Positions 1-8,347 of a stretch of DNA of 64,000 nt are shown here, piece after piece. A program made the position numbers and the translations under genes. Numbering within the stretch: position 1 is the stretch's first letter; every line of letters begins with the position of its first letter. The stretch comes from Bacteroidales bacterium (GTDB taxonomy: Bacteria > Bacteroidota > Bacteroidia > Bacteroidales > P3): NCBI GenBank assembly GCA_017550405.1, contig JAFZPH010000042.1, positions 62,001 through 126,000 of the forward strand, read 5' to 3'. The notes beneath the pieces are model-generated. The model searched no databases, was not told the origin of the DNA, and was given only the letters and a program-made list of their open reading frames with translations.

Positions 1-1372
1 AGGTATCGAAGCCGACCTCAAGCACTACCACCACATCTCCTTCAGCTCCTTCGGCCCCAGTGCAACAGGCAAGCTGAAACCCAATGTCTGTGCGTACGGT
101 CATGCTCTTGCTGCCAGCCCCGCCGGCAACGAGAAATACGGTCAAGTCGATGGCACCTCCTTCTCCTGCCCCCTTGTGGCCGGTTTTGCCGCTTGCGCTC
201 TGCAGGCCTGCCCTGGTCTCACCGCCATGCAGCTCTTCCACGAGATTGAGAAGTCCGCCGACCTCTACCCCTATTTCGACTATGCCTTCGGCTATGGTGT
301 ACCCCAGGCCTCCTATTTCTGCAACAAAAGACAGAAAGCCGCTGCCCGTCCCTCGTTCCGTTTCGTCGAGAAAGACGATGTGGTCGAGCTTCATCTCCTC
401 AACCCCGTTCTTCCTACCGAAATCAGCCGTCCCCTCTTCTGCAATGTGCAGAACGAGCAGGGCATCCTCGACGCCTATCGCCAAATCGAAATTGACAACA
501 TGGACACCGCCTCCTGCATCACCTTCGACAAGAAGCAGCTCTACCGCCGCACCCTCAACGTCTGGTTCGACGGCTACACCGCCAGTTTCCGCCTCACCGA
601 CGAGCAGAACAAGCGCCTCGCCGTCACCGGCTACAGCACCGACTTCTCCTACCAAATGAAGCCTGCCAAGTTCGACAACTTCAGCTATTCGTCCACGCTT
701 AGCAAGCAGTGGAAGAAAGGCGACTGGTCCGATGTCACCTCTTTCGGCAACAGTGCCAAATGGCGCGGCGACTTTTATGTCCAGCTCGGCGATGTGATCC
801 GCCTCTCCTCGCAGGAATACGAAATCGGGCTCTGGTCCCCCGTCTCGCGTATAGGCTTCCGCGTCATGCGCGCCCTCGCCAAACCCTACTGCATCGGTTT
901 GGGTATCGAATACGGCAACACCCGCTACACCTTCGACCCTGAGCGTCGCCATCGTTTCGACAACCTTTTCGCTCTTCCCACCGCCAGTGTTGACCACAAA
1001 TACTACTACGTCGATGAGGTCTCCCTCGAGCTCTTCCAGCGTGTCCGCTTCGTCCCCGGTGGTCTGTTCGGCAAAGGTCTCAATTGGGATCTCGGTGCCT
1101 ACGCATCCCGCTGCTGGTACAGCTACCAAGTCGCCTACAAAAACATCCCTCATGCGTCAAAGGGCGAAGTGGAAATCAAAGACCCGCAGTATCAGGACAA
1201 CTACAAGTTCAACTTCGGTGTCACCACCCGCTTCTCCTACGATTGGATAGGCCTCTACCTCCGCTACCGCCTCACTGGCTTCGCCACCAGCTACGATTCC
1301 GACCCCACCAGCCCCACCGCCTTCAAGATGGATCTGCCCCGTTTCGAAGCCGGCATCCAACTTTGCTTCTAA
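1..1372 (+). CDS. S8 (subtilisin-like) serine protease with C-terminal outer-membrane barrel, 5'-truncated by window edge
   Basis: The reading frame is open from base 2, so the gene begins upstream of the window; 456 residues are visible. The catalytic serine motif GTSFSCPLVAG, with Ser at codon 158-160, is preceded by KPNVCAYG, the usual spacing in peptidase family S8. The Asp and His of the triad must lie upstream and cannot be checked. After about 180 residues of linker or beta-sandwich, the last 220 residues look like an outer-membrane beta-barrel: alternating aromatic and hydrophobic strands (GLGIEYGNTRYTFD, FNFGVTTRFSYDWIGLYLRY) and a final aromatic-ended strand, GIQLCF. There is no T9SS sorting domain. 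I infer a surface or periplasmic protease anchored by its own barrel, roughly like an autotransporter. A GTG at 176 lies downstream of the catalytic serine, so it is not the start. Confidence 0.8.
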   Translation, partial: GIEADLKHYHHISFSSFGPSATGKLKPNVCAYGHALAASPAGNEKYGQVDGTSFSCPLVAGFAACALQACPGLTAMQLFHEIEKSADLYPYFDYAFGYGVPQASYFCNKRQKAAARPSFRFVEKDDVVELHLLNPVLPTEISRPLFCNVQNEQGILDAYRQIEIDNMDTASCITFDKKQLYRRTLNVWFDGYTASFRLTDEQNKRLAVTGYSTDFSYQMKPAKFDNFSYSSTLSKQWKKGDWSDVTSFGNSAKWRGDFYVQLGDVIRLSSQEYEIGLWSPVSRIGFRVMRALAKPYCIGLGIEYGNTRYTFDPERRHRFDNLFALPTASVDHKYYYVDEVSLELFQRVRFVPGGLFGKGLNWDLGAYASRCWYSYQVAYKNIPHASKGEVEIKDPQYQDNYKFNFGVTTRFSYDWIGLYLRYRLTGFATSYDSDPTSPTAFKMDLPRFEAGIQLCF

Positions 1373-1406
1373 AGTATGACTACAAGATAAAATATGTCTT
1401 TCAGGT

Positions 1407-1445
1407 CGAAAAGGGTTAAGGTGTTAATGCACCTAGCCCTTTTCG
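1407..1445 (+). terminator. probable terminator after the protease gene
   Basis: The arms CGAAAAGGG (1407-1415) and CCCTTTTCG (1437-1445) pair, and the stem continues inward with GGTG/CACC around a short loop. The T-run follows weakly and lies partly inside the 3' arm. The position just after the stop codon fits transcription termination. Confidence 0.5.
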
Positions 1446-1528
1446 GCATTTGTGTGACAAATCCACTGATTTCGAGAGCGGGAGCAGGATGACAATCCAT
1501 GGTTTTTGACTAATGCGAAAACAAAAAC

Positions 1529-1558
1529 TTGCTATGTCGCTTGAATTTTGTATCTTTG
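1529..1558 (+). promoter_or_regulatory. Bacteroidota-type promoter for urocanate hydratase
   Basis: TTG at 1529-1531 is followed after 19 bases by TATCTTTG at 1551-1558. This matches the -33/-7 promoter known from Bacteroidota. It lies about 60 bases before the chosen start codon at 1618. Confidence 0.75.
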
Positions 1559-1617
1559 CATTTTAAATTGGATATGAGAAATAGTTGCTCTCGATAATAA
1601 ATAAACAAATTAGTAAT

Positions 1618-3618
1618 ATGACACTCGAAGAATTCCAAAATGAATTGCGTCAGGGTATTCCCAATCCCCTGCCCGAACCGCAGCCTTATGACCCCACAGT
1701 GAACCATGCGCCCAAGCGCAAGGACATCCTCACGCCCGCGGAAAAGAAGCTGGCTATCCGCAACGCCCTCCGCTATTTCGACCCGAAGGACCACGCCATG
1801 CTGGCTCCTGAGTTTGCCGAGGAGTTGAAGACATACGGCCGCATCTATATGTACCGTCTGCGTCCTACCTACAAGATGTATGCCCGCCCCATCGATGAGT
1901 ATCCCGCCAAGTGCCGTCAGGCTGCCGCCATCATGCTGATGATTCAGAACAACCTGGACCCCGCAGTGGCACAGCATCCCCACGAGTTGATTACCTACGG
2001 CGGCAACGGTGCCGTGTTCCAGAACTGGGCCCAGTATCGTCTGGTGATGAAATATCTCTCGGAGATGACCGACGAGCAGACGTTGGTGATGTACAGCGGC
2101 CACCCGATGGGACTCTATCCCAGCCATAAGGATGCCCCCCGCGTGGTGGTGACCAACGGCATGATGATTCCCAACTACTCGAAACCCGACGACTGGGAGC
2201 GTTACAACGCCCTCGGCGTGACACAATACGGCCAGATGACTGCCGGCAGTTATATGTACATCGGCCCGCAGGGCATTGTGCACGGCACCACCATCACGGT
2301 GCTGAACGCTGCCCGTAAGCTCGGCGGCGGCACGGCAGGCAAGCTGTTCATCACTGCCGGTCTCGGTGGCATGAGCGGTGCCCAGCCCAAGGCTGGCGAC
2401 ATCGCCGGTGTGGTGAGCATCACCGCCGAAATCAACCCTGCTGCCACGCAAAAGCGCTATGACCAAGGCTGGGTGGATGAAGTGCACTCCGACCTCGACG
2501 AGCTCTTTGTGGCTGTGAACAAAGCCCGCGAGCAGAAGATTGCCCGCTCGTTTGCCTATCAGGGCAATGTGGTTGACCTCTGGGAATACTGCGCAGAAAA
2601 GGGCATCCAGGTGGATCTTGGCTCCGACCAGACCTCGCTGCACAACCCCTGGGCAGGCGGCTATTATCCCGTGGGCGTCAGCTTCGAGGACGCCAAGGTG
2701 ATGATGGCCGAAAAGCCCGAACTTTTTAAGGAGAAGGTTCAGGAGTCGTTGCGCCGTCATGTGGCAGCTGTCAACAAGCTTACTGCCAAGGGTATGTATT
2801 TCTTCGACTATGGCAATGCCTTCCTGCTGGAGAGCAGCCGCGCCGGTGCCGACATCTGGAATGAAGACCACAGCGCTTTTCGCTATCCCTCATACGTGCA
2901 GGACATCATGGGCCCGATGTGTTTCGACTACGGCTTTGGTCCCTTCCGTTGGGTGTGCACCAGCGGCAAACCCGAAGACCTCGACAAGAGCGACCATATC
3001 GCTATGGAGGTGTTGGGCGAGATTGCAGCAACAGCTCCTGCCGAGATTCAGCAGCAGATGCACGACAATATCCAGTGGATTAAGGGCGCCAAGGAGAACC
3101 ACCTTGTGGTAGGCAGCCAGGCCCGTATCCTCTATGCCGACTGCGAGGGCCGCACTAAGATTGCCGCCCGCTTTAACGAGGCCATCAAGAAAGGTGAGAT
3201 TTCCGCTCCTATCGTCCTTGGTCGTGACCACCACGATGTGAGCGGTACGGACAGCCCCTTCCGTGAGACCAGCAACATTTACGACGGCAGTAACCGTTGC
3301 GCCGATATGGCCGTGCAGAACGTCATTGGCGACAGCTTCCGCGGAGCCACGTGGGTCTCTATCCACAATGGCGGTGGTGTTGGCTGGGGCGAAGTGATGA
3401 ACGGCGGCTTCGGTATGGTGCTTGACGGCAGCGAGGCTTGCGACCGCCGTCTGCGCATGATGCTCCACTGGGATGTGAACAACGGCATCAGCCGCCGCTC
3501 CTGGGCTCGCAACGAGGGTGCCATGTTCGCCATTAAGCGCGCCATGGACATCTGCCCCGAGTTGAAGGTCACCATGCCCAATTTGGTGGACGATAACCTC
3601 CTCGAAGGCCTGTTCTAA
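1618..3618 (+). CDS. hutU: urocanate hydratase
   Basis: A 666-residue cytosolic enzyme that converts urocanate to 4-imidazolone-5-propanoate, the second step of histidine degradation, using tightly bound NAD+. Recognisable stretches are ITYGGNGAVFQNWAQYR, VMYSGHPMGLYPSH and LGRDHHDVSGTDSPFRETSN. The length and the segment GSQARILYADCEGR (about residues 498-511) match the longer Bacteroidota/animal-type urocanase and not the roughly 555-residue proteobacterial type, whose signature is FQGLPARICW. I chose ATG 1618 because it begins the conserved MTLEEF region; an in-frame TTG at 1585 adds only 11 unconvincing residues. No hutI, hutG, hutH or formiminotransferase gene is adjacent, so the gene is an orphan here. 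It has its own promoter and terminator. Confidence 0.93.
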   Translation: MTLEEFQNELRQGIPNPLPEPQPYDPTVNHAPKRKDILTPAEKKLAIRNALRYFDPKDHAMLAPEFAEELKTYGRIYMYRLRPTYKMYARPIDEYPAKCRQAAAIMLMIQNNLDPAVAQHPHELITYGGNGAVFQNWAQYRLVMKYLSEMTDEQTLVMYSGHPMGLYPSHKDAPRVVVTNGMMIPNYSKPDDWERYNALGVTQYGQMTAGSYMYIGPQGIVHGTTITVLNAARKLGGGTAGKLFITAGLGGMSGAQPKAGDIAGVVSITAEINPAATQKRYDQGWVDEVHSDLDELFVAVNKAREQKIARSFAYQGNVVDLWEYCAEKGIQVDLGSDQTSLHNPWAGGYYPVGVSFEDAKVMMAEKPELFKEKVQESLRRHVAAVNKLTAKGMYFFDYGNAFLLESSRAGADIWNEDHSAFRYPSYVQDIMGPMCFDYGFGPFRWVCTSGKPEDLDKSDHIAMEVLGEIAATAPAEIQQQMHDNIQWIKGAKENHLVVGSQARILYADCEGRTKIAARFNEAIKKGEISAPIVLGRDHHDVSGTDSPFRETSNIYDGSNRCADMAVQNVIGDSFRGATWVSIHNGGGVGWGEVMNGGFGMVLDGSEACDRRLRMMLHWDVNNGISRRSWARNEGAMFAIKRAMDICPELKVTMPNLVDDNLLEGLF

Positions 3619-3643
3619 GCTCAAGCAAGATAGAGTAACAAAG

Positions 3644-3674
3644 ATGGGGCTGTCCGAAAGGGCGCCCCATTTTC
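3644..3674 (+). terminator. intrinsic terminator after hutU
   Basis: ATGGGGC (3644-3650) pairs with GCCCCAT (3664-3670), followed by TTTT. It sits 25 bases after the hutU stop codon. Confidence 0.75.
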
Positions 3675-3790
3675 TATGGTTTTGCGAGAGATGTAATCGG
3701 AAAGGACTGCCATTCAACGCTATTGACTGATTTGGGTCATTATTGTTGGCTATAGTATGATTTGATAGATTGTCTTTATTATTTCTGTTT

Positions 3791-3945
3791 ATCCCATATC
3801 GGTCATTAGGAAAGGGAAATATGGTACACTCGTAGTAAACAAACTGTATCGAGATTTTTCCAATGGCGGTCATAAGAAAAATGACATCGTAAAGCATTGC
3901 ATTTATGTACAAATCATATCATATTTAACGACCGATTGGGGTTAA
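3791..3945. repeat. TIR-bounded dispersed repeat, copy D (about 155 bp)
   Basis: The left end ATCCCATATCGGTCATTAGG and the right end TTAACGACCGATTGGGGTTA are near-perfect inverted repeats of each other and match the ends of the other copies in this window. The interior is AT-rich with no convincing ORF. A half-site, CTGATTTGGGTCATTA, lies just outside on the left near 3727. The rest of the 3675-4088 gap is AT-rich leader DNA. Confidence 0.7.
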
Positions 3946-3961
3946 GAATCAAAGAAACTAT

Positions 3962-3991
3962 TTGGCGAATAGAAAAAAAATTGTATATTTG
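3962..3991 (+). promoter_or_regulatory. Bacteroidota-type promoter for the gene at 4089
   Basis: TTG at 3962-3964 and TATATTTG at 3984-3991 are separated by 19 bases. The predicted leader is about 90 bases and AT-rich. Confidence 0.7.
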
Positions 3992-4088
3992 CAGATACAA
4001 AAATATATTATTACACCCATTCCACTCATATAAAATACATATTAATAACAATTTATATTTTACCATACAACTTAATATACCATAAAAA

Positions 4089-5420
4089 ATGAAAAAAAAG
4101 CTATTTCTTATCAGTATCATTCTGGCTATAGGCTCAGCTGCGACTGTGTCAGCACAAGTCTATATTACGACCTACTCCATCCTTAATCCAGATCATGGAA
4201 TCATCCGCCAGAACAACATCGCTTATGTTGAAGAATCGGGAGGCACAGGATGGTTTGTTTACTTTAGTTCTCTCAATCCAGGAGCACTTTCATACCGTGT
4301 AAAGGTTCCCGACGGATGGTCAATCAAAGATTTCCACATCATTGACACAACTGCCTACTTTTGCGGCACCAACACCAACAGCCATACGGCACTGCTTGGT
4401 CACTTCGGTATCCCGAACCTCGTGGCCGGCACGGGCAACATCACTTTTTATTACGACATGAACAAACTCGGCCTCGCTGTCCTGAACCGAATGGCCGTCA
4501 ACGGGGAGAAACGAGCGGAAAATATCATTGCCATTGGGCTGGAAAGCATTTACCATGACCCCGACACGAAAGGGGCAGACCATGTCCTTTATGTGGAAAA
4601 CTACCATGGACCCGGAACTTGCCGACTATTCTTTATTGAAGATAACTATGAATTGTATTGGGACGTTGTCAAGACGGACAACTATTTCGTAGTGGCCGGC
4701 ACTGATAATCCAATCTCAAACACGCTAATCCTGCGGCGCGTGCCTGTCGGCACTCCCGCCACCATTTTCCTGCCGAACTTCGAAGTTCGGCACTGGTTCA
4801 CATGCCCCGACGCTTTTGCCAGCGGTATATGCATGTCGGCGTTGAACAACGACTCTGTAATCATGGCTTCATACTGCCGAAAAACGCCCTACACAGCACT
4901 ACGGCTTTTCACCCTCTCCGCCGCCACTGGCCTAATGGACTACAATCAATACAGCGGTGCAATGGCTATTGGAAACTTGTCTTTGGCTCCTCCACCGGAC
5001 ATGGCATACCTGAACAACCGCAGAGAACTGATGCTTATCGACTCTATCTTACTTGGCCGCGGCCAATTCTACCGTTTAAACCCCTACCCTACATCTTGGC
5101 TGTACGTACCTCAATATTATTACTATTCTAACGCACTCTTCCCTTCTCCCAATCCTCTCCATTACTCCTCGTTGCACCCTGTTCCACCCAACGGATTCAT
5201 GGCCGCTGAGAGGGAAGGATGGATCATGCTCGACCTCAGCACGCTGCCTGCAGCCACTTACTCAACCGATTGCTTCCAATCATACACCACAGACATGTTT
5301 ACCGACACCACCTACACCAAGCACATCGACACCAAGGGGAAAGATGAGCCTCATCAATTATTATTCGGTACAGCGATGAACAATACAGTATTTCATCAGT
5401 TAAATCCCCAATGCCCATAG
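4089..5420 (+). CDS. secreted protein of unknown function
   Basis: 443 residues. The N-terminus is a clear Sec signal peptide (charged MKKK, a hydrophobic core, cleavage near VSAQ at about residue 23). The mature part is rich in Tyr, Pro and Asn and shows several short beta-strand-like segments (GWFVYFSSLNPGALSYRV, YFVVAGTDNP, MLIDSILLGRGQFYRL) that could form a propeller-like fold, but I recognise no family. There is no lipobox and no T9SS sorting domain. It is followed after 66 bases by another secreted protein that does have a T9SS tail, so the two are probably co-transcribed from the promoter at 3962. Function unassigned. Confidence 0.75.
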   Translation: MKKKLFLISIILAIGSAATVSAQVYITTYSILNPDHGIIRQNNIAYVEESGGTGWFVYFSSLNPGALSYRVKVPDGWSIKDFHIIDTTAYFCGTNTNSHTALLGHFGIPNLVAGTGNITFYYDMNKLGLAVLNRMAVNGEKRAENIIAIGLESIYHDPDTKGADHVLYVENYHGPGTCRLFFIEDNYELYWDVVKTDNYFVVAGTDNPISNTLILRRVPVGTPATIFLPNFEVRHWFTCPDAFASGICMSALNNDSVIMASYCRKTPYTALRLFTLSAATGLMDYNQYSGAMAIGNLSLAPPPDMAYLNNRRELMLIDSILLGRGQFYRLNPYPTSWLYVPQYYYYSNALFPSPNPLHYSSLHPVPPNGFMAAEREGWIMLDLSTLPAATYSTDCFQSYTTDMFTDTTYTKHIDTKGKDEPHQLLFGTAMNNTVFHQLNPQCP

Positions 5421-5486
5421 TAAAAATAATAACATCATCACAATAATAAGATTAAATAAACAACAATCGTCATATAATCACGCGTT

Positions 5487-6626
5487 ATGAACAACAAATA
5501 TCTTTACACATTACTATCCATGATAGCAATGGCAGCAGCCATGAATGACGCTATGGCGCAATGGCAACCGATAGTTGATTACCCTAACCCCAATTACTTA
5601 TACCAAGAAATACCATGCCCTGAGAAAATCACACCCTACCGGGGATTCTCGCCTCATCAAATCCATTCCGACTGCATTTTTCTTCCCAGAATATGCGATT
5701 CTGTCCCAGATCCCTGGGCAATTGGATGCCCCTTTTTATTCAAAGGGGAAGACACCACAAAGACCGTGACCATAAAAGGGGTAGCCGTTTCGCTCTTTTG
5801 TAGAAATCAAGAATTAGGAGAGTTTTCTTACGAGTTGGACAAGGACCATGATGTCACTGTGGTTATCTACAAGGCGAGCTTTGGAACCCCGGAGTTGCAA
5901 GTGGTGAAAGAGCAGACCTTCCACATAGACAGGGGAAAAGAACCCGATATCATAATGAAATATCCCATCTACCAAGGCTCCGATCCGATCAATGACTCAT
6001 ACGACCCGACCGACCCCATAAACTACTACAAGTATTTCCATGAATTCTACTTCGACCAGCCTGTGACAGTGAGAGGCTTCTTTATCATCATAATGATTGA
6101 AAAATTTAACACACCAGCTGCTCTTCGCGAGGGGAGTAAGGCAGCACTGGCTGCCGACCGCCAATATTTCTCACTCCATCGTGAAAGAATCCCGGACGAA
6201 TGTCGTATACCGGGGTTCGACCCTTATATAAATTTTTGTAGTGACACTGTATTAACCCTGTACAACATTTACAACCGACATGAAATATACACTACCATTC
6301 CCGACTGGGACAGCACAAGGCTGATGACTCCATTCGAACAAGCGTACTTCCCCATCATCCCGACCAATGACATTGACCAGGCAAACGGGCAGAGCAGCAT
6401 GAGGGTGCAGCCCAATCCCGCGAGGGAGAAAGTGAATGTGACATCGGAGGAGGGTATACTCCACCTCGAAGTGATTGACATGAACGGACGGACACTTATC
6501 CGCCGCACCTGCGGGGACATGACACAGAGCGTGACACTCGACATCAGCCTTCTGCCAAGAGGCACCTACGCTGTGAGGATGAAAACTGACCGGACAACTG
6601 CTATCGAGAAACTGGTGGTGGAATAG
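5487..6626 (+). CDS. secreted protein with T9SS type A sorting domain
   Basis: 379 residues. A signal peptide ends near AMAQ (residue 25). The last 70 residues form a T9SS type A C-terminal sorting domain: the QPNPAREKVNV opening, LHLEVIDMNGRTL, then LLPRGTYAVRMKT and IEKLVVE. This domain directs outer-membrane passage by the PorU/PorV machinery, with removal of the tail. The region between (residues 26-305) is of unknown fold; it contains a run of Asp/Pro/Tyr around residues 168-190 and a hydrophobic patch (GFFIIIMIE). It follows the secreted protein at 4089 in the same direction with no terminator visible between them. Confidence 0.82.
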   Translation: MNNKYLYTLLSMIAMAAAMNDAMAQWQPIVDYPNPNYLYQEIPCPEKITPYRGFSPHQIHSDCIFLPRICDSVPDPWAIGCPFLFKGEDTTKTVTIKGVAVSLFCRNQELGEFSYELDKDHDVTVVIYKASFGTPELQVVKEQTFHIDRGKEPDIIMKYPIYQGSDPINDSYDPTDPINYYKYFHEFYFDQPVTVRGFFIIIMIEKFNTPAALREGSKAALAADRQYFSLHRERIPDECRIPGFDPYINFCSDTVLTLYNIYNRHEIYTTIPDWDSTRLMTPFEQAYFPIIPTNDIDQANGQSSMRVQPNPAREKVNVTSEEGILHLEVIDMNGRTLIRRTCGDMTQSVTLDISLLPRGTYAVRMKTDRTTAIEKLVVE

Positions 6627-6683
6627 CCTTGCACCATGCGGCACCGCCTTTGCCCAACACCGCCGGGGTGACAGGCAGTATTG

Positions 6684-6910
6684 AACCCATATTGGTCATT
6701 GGATTGTACCTTCTCGAAATCTCCTACGGAGAATATGTCTGTATGACATCATGATATGCTATTAAACCCCTACGGGGCAGAGCGATTCCCCACGCATAGC
6801 ACGATTCGGCAGTTACTCCGTAGGAGTTTTAGCTTAATAGCCAACAGATTACCCCTTGTCAACCACTCCGTAGGAGTTTCCGGAATCCTAATGACCGTTT
6901 TGGGATAAAG
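6684..6910. repeat. TIR-bounded dispersed repeat, copy C (about 227 bp)
   Basis: The left end ACCCATATTGGTCATT (6685-6700) and the right end CTAATGACCGTTTTGGGAT (6888-6906) are inverted versions of the family termini. The interior holds AGCACGATTCGGCAGTTA and CTCCGTAGGAGTTTT, almost identical to parts of the copies near 10420 and 47380. It fills most of the 6627-6997 gap. No ORF is supported. Confidence 0.75.
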
Positions 6911-6997
6911 GAGAATAATATCTGGCCGGTAAGTAAAGTATGCAATAAAAAGCCAGGTACCGCGTTATTAATGCATAAATAATTAATTCCAATACCT

Positions 6998-7705
6998 ATG
7001 AAAGGAAGTAGCATACCGTTCAAAAAGAACATGATTCAGGGCGTGAGCATCGTGCTCGCAGCCTTTGTGTTGGGTTTGATGTTGGTCTGCGCTGTGCGGA
7101 CGCTCAAATCATTCGACGACACCGTCAAGGTGCGTGGTCTCTGCGAGAAAGAGGTTCCTGCCGACCGTGTGGTGTGGCGTATCCGCTACAGTGAGAAGGA
7201 CAACTCGCTGGCCGACTTGCGCAGCACCGTGCAGCGGAACAACAACATTATTGTCAGCAAACTGCGTGAAGCAGGTTTCAAGGGTGATGAAATCAAGGTG
7301 GGGAATGCCAGTTATGACGACCGTTACACTTATGCAAATAACGTGTCGCAGATAACATTCCGCTATCAGGTCGACCAGACAGTCACCGTCTTCACCAAAA
7401 ATCTTGACCTTGTGCGCAAATTGCAGCAGACACTTGAGACCGACCTTGTGAACCAGAACATTCTGGCCAACAGTTGGGCTGACTATCAGTATCTTGGGCT
7501 TAACGACATCAAGCCTGCCATGATTGCCGAGAGCCTTGAGAACGCCCGTGCCGCTGCCGACGAGTTCGCCAAGAACAGCCACAGCAAGATAGGCAAGATG
7601 CGTACTGCCTCGCAGGGTTATTTCGAAGTGGAAGACCTTGACGAAAACACCCCGCAGGTGAAGAAAGTCCGTGTGGTTACGACTGTGGAGTATTACCTGA
7701 AATAA
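6998..7705 (+). CDS. SIMPL-domain (DUF541) membrane-anchored periplasmic protein
   Basis: 235 residues. One N-terminal membrane segment (residues about 12-33) anchors a periplasmic SIMPL domain. Family features visible are VKVRGLCEKEVPADRVVW at the domain start, the DLVRKLQQTL helix and ESLENARAAADEFAKNS, followed by a C-terminal VTTVEYYLK strand. SIMPL proteins are periplasmic or surface proteins of poorly defined function, linked in other bacteria to stress and signalling. The gene stands between repeat copy C and an acetyltransferase gene 59 bases downstream. I see no clear TAnnTTTG promoter close to its start. Confidence 0.85.
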   Translation: MKGSSIPFKKNMIQGVSIVLAAFVLGLMLVCAVRTLKSFDDTVKVRGLCEKEVPADRVVWRIRYSEKDNSLADLRSTVQRNNNIIVSKLREAGFKGDEIKVGNASYDDRYTYANNVSQITFRYQVDQTVTVFTKNLDLVRKLQQTLETDLVNQNILANSWADYQYLGLNDIKPAMIAESLENARAAADEFAKNSHSKIGKMRTASQGYFEVEDLDENTPQVKKVRVVTTVEYYLK

Positions 7706-7764
7706 TCCCCCAGTCATGGTGGACAACCTCCTTTAGGATGTTCTCCTGCTGATGCACAATCCTT

Positions 7765-8307
7765 ATGGAGCAAACGTCTGTGATACATCCAATCGGGACG
7801 GAGTGTCTAGACAAGGTGCTAGCCATCGAGGCTGAGGCCCTGGCCAATATGGAACGTCCAGACCTTTTGCGCCGTAATACAGTAGAGATGTGGCACCGCT
7901 GCCTGAGCGTGCCACATCTTTGTTTGGGAGCATGGGTGGGGGAGGAGCTGGCGGGGTTCGCCGTATTGTTTGTTCCAGCCAAAGGTGATGAGGAGGACCT
8001 GTCCATGCTGTTGAGCCAAGTGGACTCCAAACAATACACCTCCGCCAATTTCAAAATCTGCATTGTCCGTCCCCGTTGGCGAGGGAGGCATTTGCAGGTT
8101 CTTTTGGGCGAGCGTTTGCAGCAGGAGGCCGCTAAGAGGGGTATTTCACTTCTCTGTGCCACGGCGTCGCCGTATAATCAGGCCAGTGTCAAGAGTCTGA
8201 TTCGCTTAGGCTATCGTCATGACCATTTGTTGCAGAAGTATGGTTACGAGCGGATGCTGCTTTACCGCTTCGTTGACATTGATGATACGCTGCAGTGCCA
8301 ACAATAA
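7765..8307 (+). CDS. GNAT-family N-acetyltransferase
   Basis: 180 residues, cytosolic. The acetyl-CoA binding motif A is seen as ICIVRPRWRGRHLQVLLGE (about residues 97-115), with the beta-bulge strand before it and a following alpha-helix rich in Gln and Ala. Motif B resembles SPYNQASVKSLIRLGYRHD (about 136-154), the usual 'N-x-x-S-x-x-x-L-x-x-x-G-F/Y' segment of GNAT enzymes. This supports transfer of an acetyl group to an amine, but the substrate cannot be read from sequence. It lies between the SIMPL gene and the tocopherol-cyclase-like gene, all in one direction with short gaps. Confidence 0.8.
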   Translation: MEQTSVIHPIGTECLDKVLAIEAEALANMERPDLLRRNTVEMWHRCLSVPHLCLGAWVGEELAGFAVLFVPAKGDEEDLSMLLSQVDSKQYTSANFKICIVRPRWRGRHLQVLLGERLQQEAAKRGISLLCATASPYNQASVKSLIRLGYRHDHLLQKYGYERMLLYRFVDIDDTLQCQQ

Positions 8308-8347
8308 GAGCTTCCGCCGAACGTTTTCATTTAAATGAATGTAGGTT

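Noticed and set aside
1510..2871. Long minus-strand reading frame opposite hutU
   Set aside because: It is antisense to a clear urocanase and low-complexity (Val, His, Gly, Ala). It arises from the codon bias of the plus-strand gene.
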